Source: DASQDN01 sp963833675 (GTDB lineage Bacteria; Acidobacteriota; Terriglobia; Bryobacterales; Bryobacteraceae). Taken from it: a DNA stretch of 64,000 nt. This document shows, piece by piece, positions 47,305 to 57,219 of the stretch. The stretch spans positions 133,318-197,317 of the forward strand of contig CAWHYW010000010.1 of assembly GCA_963833675.1 (NCBI GenBank), read 5' to 3'. Under the pieces are notes generated by a model. The model saw only the letters and a list, made by a program, of their open reading frames with translations. It did no database searches and was not told the DNA's origin. The first letter of the stretch is position 1. Each line of letters begins with the position of its first letter. The translations under genes and the position numbers were made by a program.

Positions 47305-47745
47305 ATGGATTTTGCCGAACAACAAGCCTGTCTATTGACCGGATCGGATCTGGAAGTCCAAACGGCTACAACAGTAATTGCTCTTGATCGGCTTAAGCGC
47401 GAGATCGCCGGGCTTTACTTGGAGCATGGGCCCGCTCTCCTGAGGTATGCCCGCGCAGTGATCGCCCTGCTTCATGTGGTTTGGGCCTGTTTGCATGGGG
47501 CCTTGCGTCAGCTTCCTTTCCCCGACTTGATGGCGGTCTACTTCCGGTATCTACCATTACCATCGCGGCATACTGCGTCATACTGCGTCATCTCCCGCGA
47601 GTGGCTGCCGATTGCCTGGCTGATCTGGTATCCGGCTGAGGCGGCATACGCGATCGGGCCTGCTTACCTCGCGGAAGCGGTCGCAGTCGCGACACGTGTT
47701 GATCAACGATATCCGGCGGCTTGCAGTTCGAACAGTTCCGCGTAG
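47305..47745 (+). pseudogene. ECF sigma-factor-like relic
   Basis: The first 40-50 codons look like region 1-2 of an ECF sigma factor (LKREIAGLYLEHGPALLRYA then RAVIA), with the helical EHGPALLRYA pattern. After about 47460 the reading frame gives proline-rich, Trp-rich text without sigma-2 or sigma-4 signatures in any frame, and the ORF runs into the ABC gene on the other strand. I treat the region as a decayed sigma factor; the first codons could be a coincidence. Confidence 0.4.
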
Positions 47746-49532
47746 CGGCCGCCGAGCGCCACGAGCTGCTCATGCGATCCCTCTTCCAATATCCGGCCGT
47801 GTTCGAGCACCAGAATCCGATCCGCCATCCGGACCGTCGAGAAACGGTGTGAGATCAAAACCGCCATTCGCCCCCGGGTGAGTTCGGAGAATCGCACGAA
47901 GACTTCGTATTCCGCCCGGGCATCCAGGGTAGCGGTTGGTTCGTCGAGGATAAGCACCTGCGCGTCCCGCATATACGCGCGAGCCAATCCGATCTTTTGC
48001 CATTGTCCGCCGGATAGGTCGACTCCGCCTTCGAATCTGCGTCCGAGCATCTGCTCATATCCGTGCGGAAGCGCGCTCACCACCGAATCGGCGTAAGCCT
48101 TGCCTGCTGCCCGCTGAATACGCTCGTCATCGTCCAATGCTTCGATGCGTCCGAATCCGATATTCTCCGTGACACGCATGTCGTAGCGCATGTAGTCTTG
48201 GAAGATCACTCCGATTTCTTTACGAAGGTCCTCCACTCGATAGTCGCGAAGATCGACTCCATCGAGCAGGATCATTCCGTCAGTGGGATCGTAGAGACGA
48301 GCAAGCAACTTCACCAATGTGGTTTTGCCCGCGCCGTTCTCGCCTACGAGCGCGATTCGCTCGCCTGCGCCGAGGCGAAAGCTGACCCCGTCCAGCACAA
48401 GTTTCGATGATCCGGGATAAGCAAAGGATACATTGCGAAATTCGTATCCGTCACGAATCGGTCGCGGCGCCGGAATTGCGTTCGGTCCGGAGATGATAGA
48501 GGGCCGTGTGCGGAAGAAATCGAATAAGTCTTCAACAAACAACGCCTGCTCCGCGATACCAGAAAAACTGGAGAAGATCTGCTCGATGAGACCCCTGGAA
48601 CGTGCGAACGCCCCGGTCAGAAACGTCAGATCACCTACCGTCAGGGTGCCGGAAAGCGCCCGGTACAGAATGTATGCGTATGCGGTGTAATATCCCGCCG
48701 TCGGCAGCAGATTGAGTAGGGTACCCGTGCCCGCGCGTTTGATGGCCAGAGTTCGATTGTCATTGTAGAAGCGGTCAAAAAGAATTCGGGCTCGTTCCGT
48801 AAGATGGTCGCCGAGACCGAAAATCTTCACCTCTTTGGCGCTGGCGTTGCTCGCCCCTAGCATCCGCAGATAGTCGAGTTCCCGACGCTCCGGGGTCCAT
48901 TGGTACAAAAGCGAGTAGGCCAACATGGCGAATTTCGTTTCGCCGAGAAACGGCGGAACCACGGCCGCGATCAAGAGCAGAAGCAGCCACGGAGCAAAGG
49001 CGATGATTCCGGCGGATAGCGATAGCAATGTGATCGCCTGTTGTGCCATTGACGCGAGACTCGCTAACATCCCGAGTCGGCTCGTGGTCTGCCGGCGAGC
49101 GCGCTCCATCTTGTCGTAAAAGACCGGATCTTCGAAGGACACCAGGTCGAGCTGCGTCGCGTGGGCCATCATTCGAAGATTGACGTGGTTCGTGAAACGG
49201 TCGCCAAGCAAGCTGTCGCATAACGCCGTCGCCCGAGAGAGCGCATCGCTCAGGACAGCCAGCGCGACCTCAGCGCCGAGCAGCCACCAGATTCCTTCGG
49301 TTGCGGGAGCGCGGTGAGCGATAACGGCAACGACCTGGTCGACGATCAGCTTCGAGATCCACAGCATCGCCACCGGAAGGAGCGCCGCCACGAAGCGCAA
49401 AACAATGACGGACACGCTAAGCCATGGGCCGGTTTCCCACACCATTCGAAGCAGCGGCGGCACATTGCGAAGCGCTGAAATACGCTCACGCCAGCCGGAG
49501 GTTTTAGGCTTCTTCGGCATGTGCGGATGCAT
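47703..49532 (-). CDS. ABC transporter, fused permease and ATP-binding protein
   Basis: 609 residues: a six-helix exporter membrane domain (starting VSVIVLRFVAALLPVAMLWI) and an ATPase domain with Walker A GENGAGKTTLVKLLARLYDP, signature LSGGQWQKIGLARAYM, Walker B VLILDEPTATLDA and His switch in VLISHRFST. A half-size ABCB/MsbA-type exporter; it should dimerise. Cargo unknown. GGGAGG about 9 bases before the ATG at 49532. It is divergent from the FG-GAP gene with 17 bases between starts. Confidence 0.93.
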   Translation of the reverse strand: MHPHMPKKPKTSGWRERISALRNVPPLLRMVWETGPWLSVSVIVLRFVAALLPVAMLWISKLIVDQVVAVIAHRAPATEGIWWLLGAEVALAVLSDALSRATALCDSLLGDRFTNHVNLRMMAHATQLDLVSFEDPVFYDKMERARRQTTSRLGMLASLASMAQQAITLLSLSAGIIAFAPWLLLLLIAAVVPPFLGETKFAMLAYSLLYQWTPERRELDYLRMLGASNASAKEVKIFGLGDHLTERARILFDRFYNDNRTLAIKRAGTGTLLNLLPTAGYYTAYAYILYRALSGTLTVGDLTFLTGAFARSRGLIEQIFSSFSGIAEQALFVEDLFDFFRTRPSIISGPNAIPAPRPIRDGYEFRNVSFAYPGSSKLVLDGVSFRLGAGERIALVGENGAGKTTLVKLLARLYDPTDGMILLDGVDLRDYRVEDLRKEIGVIFQDYMRYDMRVTENIGFGRIEALDDDERIQRAAGKAYADSVVSALPHGYEQMLGRRFEGGVDLSGGQWQKIGLARAYMRDAQVLILDEPTATLDARAEYEVFVRFSELTRGRMAVLISHRFSTVRMADRILVLEHGRILEEGSHEQLVALGGRYAELFELQAAGYR

Positions 49533-49549
49533 GATGATATTCTCCTCCC

Positions 49550-50647
49550 GTGCTGCTCTTTATCCTGTTGATCGCAGTTCCGGCGTTTGCCCAGGAGTTT
49601 CGCGAACACACTATCGCAACCGGCCTGAAGGGCGGATACCAGGTTGTCGCCGCCGACATGAATCGCGACGGCAAGCCCGACCTGATCGCTCTGGCGAGCG
49701 GAATGCCCGATCTTGTCTGGTATGAAAATCCCACTTGGGAACGCCACGTAATCGCGGGTCCCTTTTCGCGAATGATCAATGTGGCTCCCTATGACATCGA
49801 TGGCGACGGCATTCCGGAGCTGGCGCTCGCATACGAGTTCGCGAATGTCGCCAAGAACAGTCTGGGCGTGCTCGCAATCCTGAAATTCGAGAATGGGGCT
49901 TGGACTTCGAAGGAGGTCGATCGAGTTCCGACATCGCACCGGCTCCGGTGGGCGGATCTTTTTGGAACCGGCAAAAAGGTCCTGGTAAATGCCGTCCTGA
50001 CCGCCGCTACCGCCGAGCCGCCTGGCTATGAAGGAGACACGCCCCTGTACTTCTACGACCCGAAAGATTGGAAGCGGCAGTCGATCCCGGTTCAGAATCG
50101 CGGTGTAGTGCACGGCATATTCATCACAGACTGGAATAACGATAAGCACGAGGACGCTTTGACGGCCAGCTTCACCGGTATCGATGCGCACGAATGGCAC
50201 GGAAAGTGGAAGCGCGAACACATCAGCGATGGCGCGCCGGAGCCGTGGCCTAAGAGCGGTTCCAGCGACATCGCTGCCGGCTTTTTCGGTAAGAAGCGGT
50301 TCCTCGCAGCAATGGAGCCGTGGCACGGAAACACAGTCGCTGTGTATACGGGACATCACCGTGATGTAATCGATACGGCTCTCGTGGATGGACACACGAT
50401 TACGACAGGCGACCTGGATGGAGATGGGAAAGACGAGATCATCGCCGGTTGCCGTCAGGGGCCGAAGGCCGTGTACATTTACAAGTTCGACGGCGCCAAA
50501 TGGAGTAAGCGGACGCTGGACGAGGGCGGCATGGCCGCAGCAGCCTGCACTGCCACGGACTTGAACGGAGACAAACGTGTCGACGTGATCTGCATCGGAT
50601 CGGCCACGCAGAACCTACGCTGGTACGAGAACGTTCCGGCACGTTAA
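49550..50647 (+). CDS. Secreted FG-GAP/VCBS repeat beta-propeller protein
   Basis: 365 residues after a signal peptide (LLFILLIAVPAFAQ). Repeated Asp-rich calcium loops of the FG-GAP type: ADMNRDGKPDLIAL, YDIDGDGIPELALAY, GDLDGDGKDEIIAG, TDLNGDKRVDVICI. Such proteins fold as seven-bladed propellers and bind ligands or surfaces outside the cell. GTG start at 49550. Divergent from the ABC exporter, with which it may share regulation. Confidence 0.88.
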   Translation: MLLFILLIAVPAFAQEFREHTIATGLKGGYQVVAADMNRDGKPDLIALASGMPDLVWYENPTWERHVIAGPFSRMINVAPYDIDGDGIPELALAYEFANVAKNSLGVLAILKFENGAWTSKEVDRVPTSHRLRWADLFGTGKKVLVNAVLTAATAEPPGYEGDTPLYFYDPKDWKRQSIPVQNRGVVHGIFITDWNNDKHEDALTASFTGIDAHEWHGKWKREHISDGAPEPWPKSGSSDIAAGFFGKKRFLAAMEPWHGNTVAVYTGHHRDVIDTALVDGHTITTGDLDGDGKDEIIAGCRQGPKAVYIYKFDGAKWSKRTLDEGGMAAAACTATDLNGDKRVDVICIGSATQNLRWYENVPAR

Positions 50648-50655
50648 ACTGAGGG

Positions 50656-51669
50656 TTGTCACCACCCATCGCTACGGTTGTGGTCCCCACACTCGCAGCG
50701 GATTCTGCGCTGACGGACTGCCTGCGATCGCTCGAGCAGCAATCGCGAAGGGACTTCGACGTGATCGTGGTGGATAACAGTGGATCGGGGCGGGCCCGGA
50801 GCCTTTTGGCCAAGGGGTGCTCCGCGCGAATCATCGAGAACACCTCGAATGTCGGGTTTGGCGCTGCCGTGAATCAGGGAATTGAAGCTTCTCGAATCTC
50901 CTTATGTCATCACACTAAATGATGATGCCGTCGCGTGCCCGACGTGGATCGCTGCGCTCGTCCGCGCGGCGGAGCAGCGCCCGGATGCCGGAATGCTGGC
51001 TTCGCAGGTGCGACTGCAGGGCACGGAATTGCTCGACTCGGCCGGCATGTTGATTTGCGGAGATGCGAGCAGCAAGCAGCGCGGTCATGGCGAGCCTGCA
51101 CAGGCGATATTGTGAAACGCGCGAAGCACTCTTCCCCAGCGGTTCCGCCGCGCTGTATCGTCGGAAGATGTTGGAGGAGATCGGCGGCTTCGATGACGAA
51201 TTCTTTCTTTACTGTGAGGATACGGATCTGGGATTGAGAGCCCTTTGGGCAGGGTGGAAGTGCTTTTACGTCGCGGACGCGATCGTGGAACATCGCTATT
51301 CGCACTCGGCTGGCCGTGCCTCGGCTTTGAAGGCTTACCTGGTTGAACGAAATCGCCTCTATGTCGCGATCGAAGAATTTCCCTGCTCGCATGCTGCTAA
51401 AAGTTCCGTTGGTATCGCTTCAACGGTACTTTTGGCACTTGTCACTTCTCTCACAAGGACAAGGCAAGGCCGCCGAGTTCGCAAGTGAAGGCAGTGGCGC
51501 GCGGCTCGCCTGGTTCGTGATCCGCGCTCATTTCGCAACCGCGCTGGCCTTGCCGTCACTGGTGTCTAAGCGGCGCAGCATCCGATCACGCGCGAAGATC
51601 GGCGCCGGTGAGTTCAATCGGTTGTTGCGCGAGCACTGGATCACGCCCAAGCAGGTGGCCGCGCATTGA
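50656..51669 (+). CDS. GT2 family rhamnosyltransferase-like protein, three frameshifts
   Basis: Four frames together make one GT2 enzyme: VVVPTLAADSALTDCLRSLE and VIVVDNSGSG, then (from about 50890) SPYVITLNDDAVACPTWIAA, then (about 51105) RYCETREALFPSGSAALYRR and GFDDEFFLYCEDTDLGLRA, then (about 51375) KNFPARMLLKVPLVSLQRYF. Domain order and motifs are those of rhamnosyltransferases. Each junction needs a single base. The final TGA overlaps the TTG of the next gene, which starts within it. TTG start at 50656. Confidence 0.78.
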
Positions 51670-52394
51670 CGATTAAACCAACCGACCGCGGGCTGCTGGT
51701 GCTGATTCCCTGCCTGAATGAGCAGGGCTCGATTGGGCGCGTCGTGTCGGATGTTCGCCGGGTGCTGCCCGACGTTCCGGTCCTGGTTGTAGACGACTCT
51801 TCCGGAGATGGGACCGCAGCAGTCGCCAAGGCGGCCGGCGCGCACGTACTCTCGCTTCCGCATCACCTTGGGCTTGGCGGCGCAGTGCAAGCCGGCTATA
51901 AGCTCGCATTCGAGTTAGGGTTCCGATACGTGATTCGTGTAGATGGGGATGGTCAGCACTTAGCCGAGGACATCCCGCGCGTCTTCAACGTGCTTCTGAA
52001 TTCGGGATCGCAGATGGTGATCGGCTCCCGCTATATCGAGAAACAGGGCAACTACACAAGCACTCTCCGGGCGTTGGGGATCGTAGCCTTCCGCACCGTC
52101 CTGCGACCGATTTTGGGGAAATGGGTATATGACCCGACGTCGGGTTTTGTGGGAGTGAATCGCGAAGCGCTTGCCTTGTTTAGCCGAAGCTTCCCATTAG
52201 AATATCCGGAGATTGAGGCGCTGGTCGTGTTGCAGCGCAAGGCATTTCGGTTCGAAGAGATTCCGTGCAGAGTGCGGCAGCGGCAGGCAGGACGCAGTTC
52301 CATCACAGCAAGCAAGTCGATCTACTACATCATTCACGTTTTGCTGGGTGTTTTCATCAATATCCTGAAGTTTGAAGGCAGGAGGAAGAGGTAA
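51666..52394 (+). CDS. Polyprenyl-phosphate sugar synthase-like GT2 glycosyltransferase
   Basis: 242 residues with a GT-A catalytic domain: LVLIPCLNEQGSIGRVVSDV, VLVVDDSSGDGT (DDS), RYVIRVDGDGQHLAEDIPRV (DGDGQH) and GGAVQAGYK. It resembles DPM1/GtrB enzymes that transfer a sugar from a nucleotide to a polyprenyl phosphate. It lacks the C-terminal membrane pair; the following DUF2304 protein often serves as a membrane partner. Start TTG 51666 in the stop of the upstream GT2 (TTGA). Intact frame. Confidence 0.88.
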   Translation: MTIKPTDRGLLVLIPCLNEQGSIGRVVSDVRRVLPDVPVLVVDDSSGDGTAAVAKAAGAHVLSLPHHLGLGGAVQAGYKLAFELGFRYVIRVDGDGQHLAEDIPRVFNVLLNSGSQMVIGSRYIEKQGNYTSTLRALGIVAFRTVLRPILGKWVYDPTSGFVGVNREALALFSRSFPLEYPEIEALVVLQRKAFRFEEIPCRVRQRQAGRSSITASKSIYYIIHVLLGVFINILKFEGRRKR

Positions 52395-52396
52395 AA

Positions 52397-52795
52397 ATGG
52401 ACAGACCTCTTCTGGTCCTTGGCGGATTCAGTATCGCCCTGTTGCTCTTAGTGCTATCGTCGGTTCGCCGCGAGCACATCCGCGTTGAGTACTCGGTAAG
52501 TTGGATCGTTGCTGCCGGGGTACTCATGTTGGTGTCCTTCAATCGCTCGCTAGTGATCTGGCTGGCGCGGATGATGGGTATTGAGTATGCGCCTCTGGTC
52601 GTGATCGTGATCATGTTCGGCGCATTTCTGCTGGTACTTTTTCGTCTCTCACGACGGATCTCCGAGTTGAAGGACAACAATATCGCCCTCGCGCAGAGAC
52701 TTGCCATACTGGAATATCAATACAAATCGAGTCATGAAGAGCAGCGCGAAACAAGCGAAGTCAAGCCGGAAAATCGAGACCGCAAAGGCGATTGA
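52397..52795 (+). CDS. DUF2304 membrane protein
   Basis: 132 residues: three hydrophobic segments (PLLVLGGFSIALLLLVL, VSWIVAAGVLMLVSFN, PLVVIVIMFGAFLLVLF) followed by a coiled tail (RRISELKDNNIALAQRLAIL). The small DUF2304 family almost always follows a DPM1-type GT2, as here, and is thought to be its membrane anchor. AGAGG before the ATG lies in the stop region of the GT2. Its 3' 62 bases are shared with the next gene start. Confidence 0.88.
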   Translation: MDRPLLVLGGFSIALLLLVLSSVRREHIRVEYSVSWIVAAGVLMLVSFNRSLVIWLARMMGIEYAPLVVIVIMFGAFLLVLFRLSRRISELKDNNIALAQRLAILEYQYKSSHEEQRETSEVKPENRDRKGD

Positions 52796-54471
52796 GCCGT
52801 CGCGGAAGCTCGTCTGGTGGCACTGGTTTTTAGCTGCGGCGGCGGTCGTCTTTGTGGCATTCGAAGTGTACTCACCCGCGCTGAACGGCGAGTTCTTATT
52901 CGACGACAGCTATCTTCCGTTCCTGATGCCGAATGTCGCCGAAGGACCGCTTCGTGGCTGGCTCGGAGTGCGGCCATTGCTGATGATCACGTACTGGCTC
53001 AACTATAAGATCTCAGGCCTGACTCCGTTTCCGTATCATGCCGTAAGTGTCCTGTTTCATGCTGTGAATGCTATGCTCGCCGGGCTGATCGTTCGCCGGC
53101 TGCTTGGCTGGGCGGGCGAGACAGGCTGGACTCGAGAGGCGTTGTCGGTATTTGCAGGAGCGCTGTTCCTGCTGCATCCGGTACAGACGGAATCCGTCGC
53201 GTATGTGTCCAGCAGATCAGAAGCGATGAGCGTGATGTTCTTCCTCGCCGCGTTTGCTGTATTTGTGTACCGTGACGCAATCGCGCTCAGCGTCGGGCGC
53301 ATTGTCGCTGTGATCCTGCTGTTCGTTGCAGCTTGCGGAGTAAAGGAGCATACCGCAGTGCTTCCGGCTCTCTTGCTGTTGACCGACTATTACTTCATCA
53401 CGCCCTTTCAGCTCACAGCGATCCGTCGTAATTTGAAGCTGTACGTGCCGATTGCCGTCGCAGGCGCGTTAGGATTAATCGCCGTCATCAGTGTCCTCCA
53501 GACCGCTACCACTGCCGGATTCAAGATCAAAGAGTTCACCTGGTATGAGTATCTGTTCACTCAGTTCCGTGTGATCTGGCTTTATCTCCGGCTATATGTC
53601 GCTCCCTTCGGCCAAAATGCCGATTACGAGTTCCCTATCTCGCATTCCATTCTGGACGTGGGCTCGTTACTCGGACTGATTGGGTCTGGTCGCTCTGGCG
53701 GTAGTCGCTTGGCGTTACCGTCGGGAGTTTCCGCTCGCATCCTTCGGGTACTTCGGATTTCTTTTACTGTTGGCGCCGACATCATCCTTCGTGCCGATCC
53801 GCGACGTTGCCGTCGAGCGCCGGCTCTACTTGCCCTTCATCTGCCTGTTGTTGATCACCGTGGATCTGCTCCGGCGATGGAAGACTTCGCGAATGGTGAT
53901 GGCAGGCGCCTTGGCGGCAGTCTGCGCCGTTGCCGGAACTCTGACGTATCAACGAAGCGCCGTGTGGAGTAGCGCTCTGGCCTTGTGGGAGGACACGAGC
54001 GCGAAATCTCCAGGAAATGCGCGGGCCAAATTTCAATTGGCGTATGCGCAGTGGCAGAACGGACAGTGCGCTCCAGCGGCAGCGACCTATGAGCAAGTCT
54101 CAAGGATGCAGAAGCCGGATGACCGACTGCTGATCGACTGGGCATACGCGCTCGAATGCGCGGGTAAGCCCGATGAGGCTGTCGCAAAGGTGCGAGAAGC
54201 CATTAAGACTCAGCCTTCCGCGCACAGCTATGCGGTGATCGGAATGATTTATGGCAAACAAGGCCGCGCAGAAGAAGCATTGGAAGCGCTGAACTCGGCC
54301 GAAAAAGCGGACCCCAATTTCGACATGACGTATGTGTACCGCGGAAATGTCTATGCCGGCCGCGGGCAGATGGCGGAAGCGGCAACCCAATACCGCCGCG
54401 CTTTGTCGATCAATGGGAACAATTTGGCGGCGCAGCAAGGTCTGTCGCTGGCGCAGACTCCCTCTCGATGA
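52734..54471 (+). CDS. TMTC-like membrane glycosyltransferase with TPR tail, one frameshift
   Basis: Multi-pass N-terminal part with the family start PALNGEFLFDDSYLPF (DD in the first luminal loop) and HAVNAMLAGLIVRRLL, GALFLLHPVQTESVAYVSSR. The frame shifts by one base near 53690, then LASFGYFGFLLLLAPTSSF, VERRLYLPFICLLLI and C-terminal TPR repeats (NARAKFQLAYAQWQNGQCAP, MTYVYRGNVYAGRGQMAEAA). TMTC-type O-mannosyl or related transferases use polyprenyl-phosphate sugars, which the preceding GT2/DUF2304 pair would supply. The ATG at 52734 overlaps DUF2304. Confidence 0.8.
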
Positions 54472-55570
54472 GGATCGGTGTCAACGCGCTATATCTCATC
54501 CCGGGCGGCGTAGGCGGCACAGAGATCTATCTTCGCAATCTGCTTCGAGCGTTAGCCCGAGTCGATACCTCAAATGAATATGTCATCTTCACGAATCGGG
54601 AGACCGGGCCTGACCTGGTTCCTCATGCTTTCCTGCATGTGCCATTGCCAATTCGAGCCGTGAACCGGCCGGCCCGCCTTATCTACGAACAGACTGGGCT
54701 GGCATTAGAAGCTCGGCGGCGCGCGATCGACGTCATGTTCAACCCCGGTTTTACGGGGCCCGCGCTGCCAGGATGTCCGAACGTAACCGTCTTTCACGAT
54801 CTGCAACACAAACGCCACCCCGAGTACTTTCGGACGTTTGACCTGCCGGCATGGAACTTTTTCCTCTGGCTAAGTATCAAGCGATCGCAGGTGCTGGTGG
54901 CGGTCTCGGAGGCTACGCGTGACGATCTGCGACGCTTCTACGGAGTGGAAAAGAGTCGAGTGGTCGTTGCGCCGCACGGTGTCGAACCGGAGTTCTCTGC
55001 ACTGAGGCGAAGCGCCCCGGAGCCGTTTTTCCTATGCGTTTCCACGCTGCATCCGCACAAGAATCACGAAAACCTGTTGCGCGCCTTTGCTCGCTTTCAT
55101 CTTGAAAGGCCCGAGTTTTCGCTCGTGATGACGGGCGTGCGGGGCTTTCATACGGGAGCAGGTAGAGTCGCTGATTAGCAGAGCTAGGATTGCGCGACTC
55201 GGTTCGATTAGCCGGTTGGCTGCCTCGAACAGAGCTGTACGATTTGTTCCGCCGCGCGACCGCGATGTTCTACCCTTCTACGTTCGAAGGTTTCGGCTTA
55301 CCAGTGATTGAGGCGATGGCGGCTGGTTTGCCGCTGGCGTGCTCAAACATAGAGCCGCTGCACAGTATCGTCGCCGGAGCTGCAATCGAGTTTGCGCCGG
55401 ACGACCTCAATGCGATGATCTCGGCCATGCGGCACATGACGGGCGACACTGGCGAACTTGTCGCACGCGGAAGAAAGCGGGCCGAATCGTTCACCTGGGA
55501 AGAAGCTGCCCGCAAAACTTTGTCAGCTATCGAAGCAGGTCTTCGAGCTGGATCTTCGCGTCGGTCTTAG
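54468..55570 (+). CDS. GT4 family glycosyltransferase, two frame changes
   Basis: The start MRIGVNALYLIPGGVGGTEI is typical of mannosyltransferase-type GT4 proteins, with VFHDLQHKRHPEYF, VAVSEATRDDLRRFYGV and the HPHKNHENLLRAFA region. At about 55150-55190 two indels are needed to reach AELGLRDSVRLAGWLP; the rest carries AMFYPSTFEGFGLPVIEAMA (EX7E). The start overlaps the TMTC stop (ATGA). The end overlaps the convergent dapD by 44 bases. Confidence 0.82.
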
Positions 55571-56366
55571 CGTCACGGTACTTCACGATGACAGGAGTGT
55601 AGAGCGAGATTCCCCACTCTTTGCCTTTGCCCGAAGTGACCGCCCGTGAGCCCGCGACGACGACAGCGCCTTCAGGGATCACCAGCGGCTCATTATCGGC
55701 GGCCGAGATGACTTCTCCCCGGACGAGGTCGTATACAGGCGTCGATCGGTTTAGGATCGTCCCGGAGCCGAGGACGGCTCGCGATTTCACGACCGCGCCT
55801 TCATAGACCCCGCAGTTGCCGCCCACGAGCACATCATCTTCAATGATGACCGGCAAGGCGCCTACAGGTTCGAGCACTCCGCCGATCTGCGCCGCCGCAG
55901 AAATGTGGCATCGCGCTCCAATCTGGGCGCAGCTTCCGATCAACGCGTGAGAGTCGACCATCGTGCCGTCGCCGACGTACGCGCCTGCATTGATGAACAT
56001 GGGCGGCATGCACGTAACACCCTTGCCAACGTAGCAGCCATCCCGAATACTCGAGCCGCCGGGAACGATACGTACGCCGCCGTTCTCATCGAAGCGCTTC
56101 ACCGGATAGGTCGCCTTATCGAACCAAGGCTGCCGGGCGACATCGATCGACATATCCACGATCGCGCCCAGTCGGAAGCCGAGTAGAATTCCCTTCTTCA
56201 CCCAGCCATTGACTCGCCAGCCCGTCTTCTCCGTTGAATCGGGTTCCGCTGCGCGGATGCTCCCACTGTTCAGAGCCGCTTTGAATTCATAAAACAGGCG
56301 GAAGTGATCTTCCGTGTACTCCGCAGGTTTGTTATCGAAGATTTCTTCGATTTGTTGATTAAGCAT
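55527..56366 (-). CDS. dapD: 2,3,4,5-tetrahydropyridine-2,6-dicarboxylate N-succinyltransferase
   Basis: 279 residues, close to the usual DapD length. Left-handed beta-helix hexapeptide repeats, e.g. YVGDGTMVDSHALIGSCAQI, with VPGGSSIRDGCYVGKGVTCM and NCGVYEGAVVKSRAVLGSGT. It succinylates tetrahydrodipicolinate in the succinylase branch of diaminopimelate/lysine synthesis. It is the last gene of the lysine operon; the ATG overlaps the dapA stop by 8 bases. Frame intact. Confidence 0.95.
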   Translation of the reverse strand: MLNQQIEEIFDNKPAEYTEDHFRLFYEFKAALNSGSIRAAEPDSTEKTGWRVNGWVKKGILLGFRLGAIVDMSIDVARQPWFDKATYPVKRFDENGGVRIVPGGSSIRDGCYVGKGVTCMPPMFINAGAYVGDGTMVDSHALIGSCAQIGARCHISAAAQIGGVLEPVGALPVIIEDDVLVGGNCGVYEGAVVKSRAVLGSGTILNRSTPVYDLVRGEVISAADNEPLVIPEGAVVVAGSRAVTSGKGKEWGISLYTPVIVKYRDAKTDAKIQLEDLLR

Positions 56367-57217
56367 TCACAAGTCCCAATTCAGCCAGCGCCTGACGGAG
56401 CTTCGCCTCTGTAGCAGGTTGCGGCGCGCACATCGGAAGACGCCACACGGGCTCGCAGAGTCCCATCATGGCCATCGCGGCCTTCACCGGAATGGGATTG
56501 GATTCGAGAAAGAGGACATCCATCAGCGTTGTGAGGCGCGCAGTAATCGAAAAGTCATTCGTCTCGGCGAGGCGGCTCATCTCCTTAGGAACGACGTTGG
56601 AGGCCACCGAGATGATGCCCTTCCCTCCGATGCCGAGGACAGCCGATGTAAGGATGTCGTCTCCCGAGAGCAGTGTTAAATCCGGTGTCAGCGTCCGGAT
56701 TCGCGTCATCTGCGCGAGCGATCCGGACGCTTCCTTCACGGCCACGATGTTCTTGAATTCGGTCAAACGCTTCAGTGTCGACGGCTCGACATTCACGCCG
56801 GTACGGCCGGCGACGCTATAGACGATAATCGGCGCCTTGATGGCGGACGCGATCGCCTTGTAATGGAGATAGAGACCCTCCTGCGTTGGCTTGTTGTAGT
56901 AGGGAGTGACAGAGAGGATGCCATCGGCTCCGAGCGCTTCAACCTCTTTTGCGAGCTCGATTACCTCAGCGGTGTTGTAACCACCGGCTCCTCCGACAAC
57001 CGGCACTTTGCCCTTAGCTTCCTCGATCGTTATCTGGATGACGCGAAGATGTTCTTTACGCGTGAGGGTCGGGACTTTCTCCTGTGGTGCCGCATGGCAC
57101 GAGAAAGTGAATGCCGTTCTCAATCTGGCGACGTACCTGCCGGCGAAGACAATCTTCATCGAGCGATCCATCCCCTTTGAAAGGCGTGATCAGTGCTGTG
57201 CCGCATCCAGTAAACAT
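56359..57217 (-). CDS. dapA: 4-hydroxy-tetrahydrodipicolinate synthase, one frameshift
   Basis: The N-terminus is read from ATG 57217: MFTGCGTALITPFKGDGSLD and HFLVPCGTTGES. A one-base change near 57070 moves to the main frame PTLTRKEHLRVI, which holds the Tyr region VYSVAGRTGVN, Schiff-base Lys in VAVKEASGSLAQ and a complete C-terminus. The chain is about 290 residues. It condenses pyruvate with aspartate semialdehyde, the committed step of the lysine branch. The ATG lies 2 bases from the dapB stop. Confidence 0.92.
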
Positions 57218-57219
57218 GG

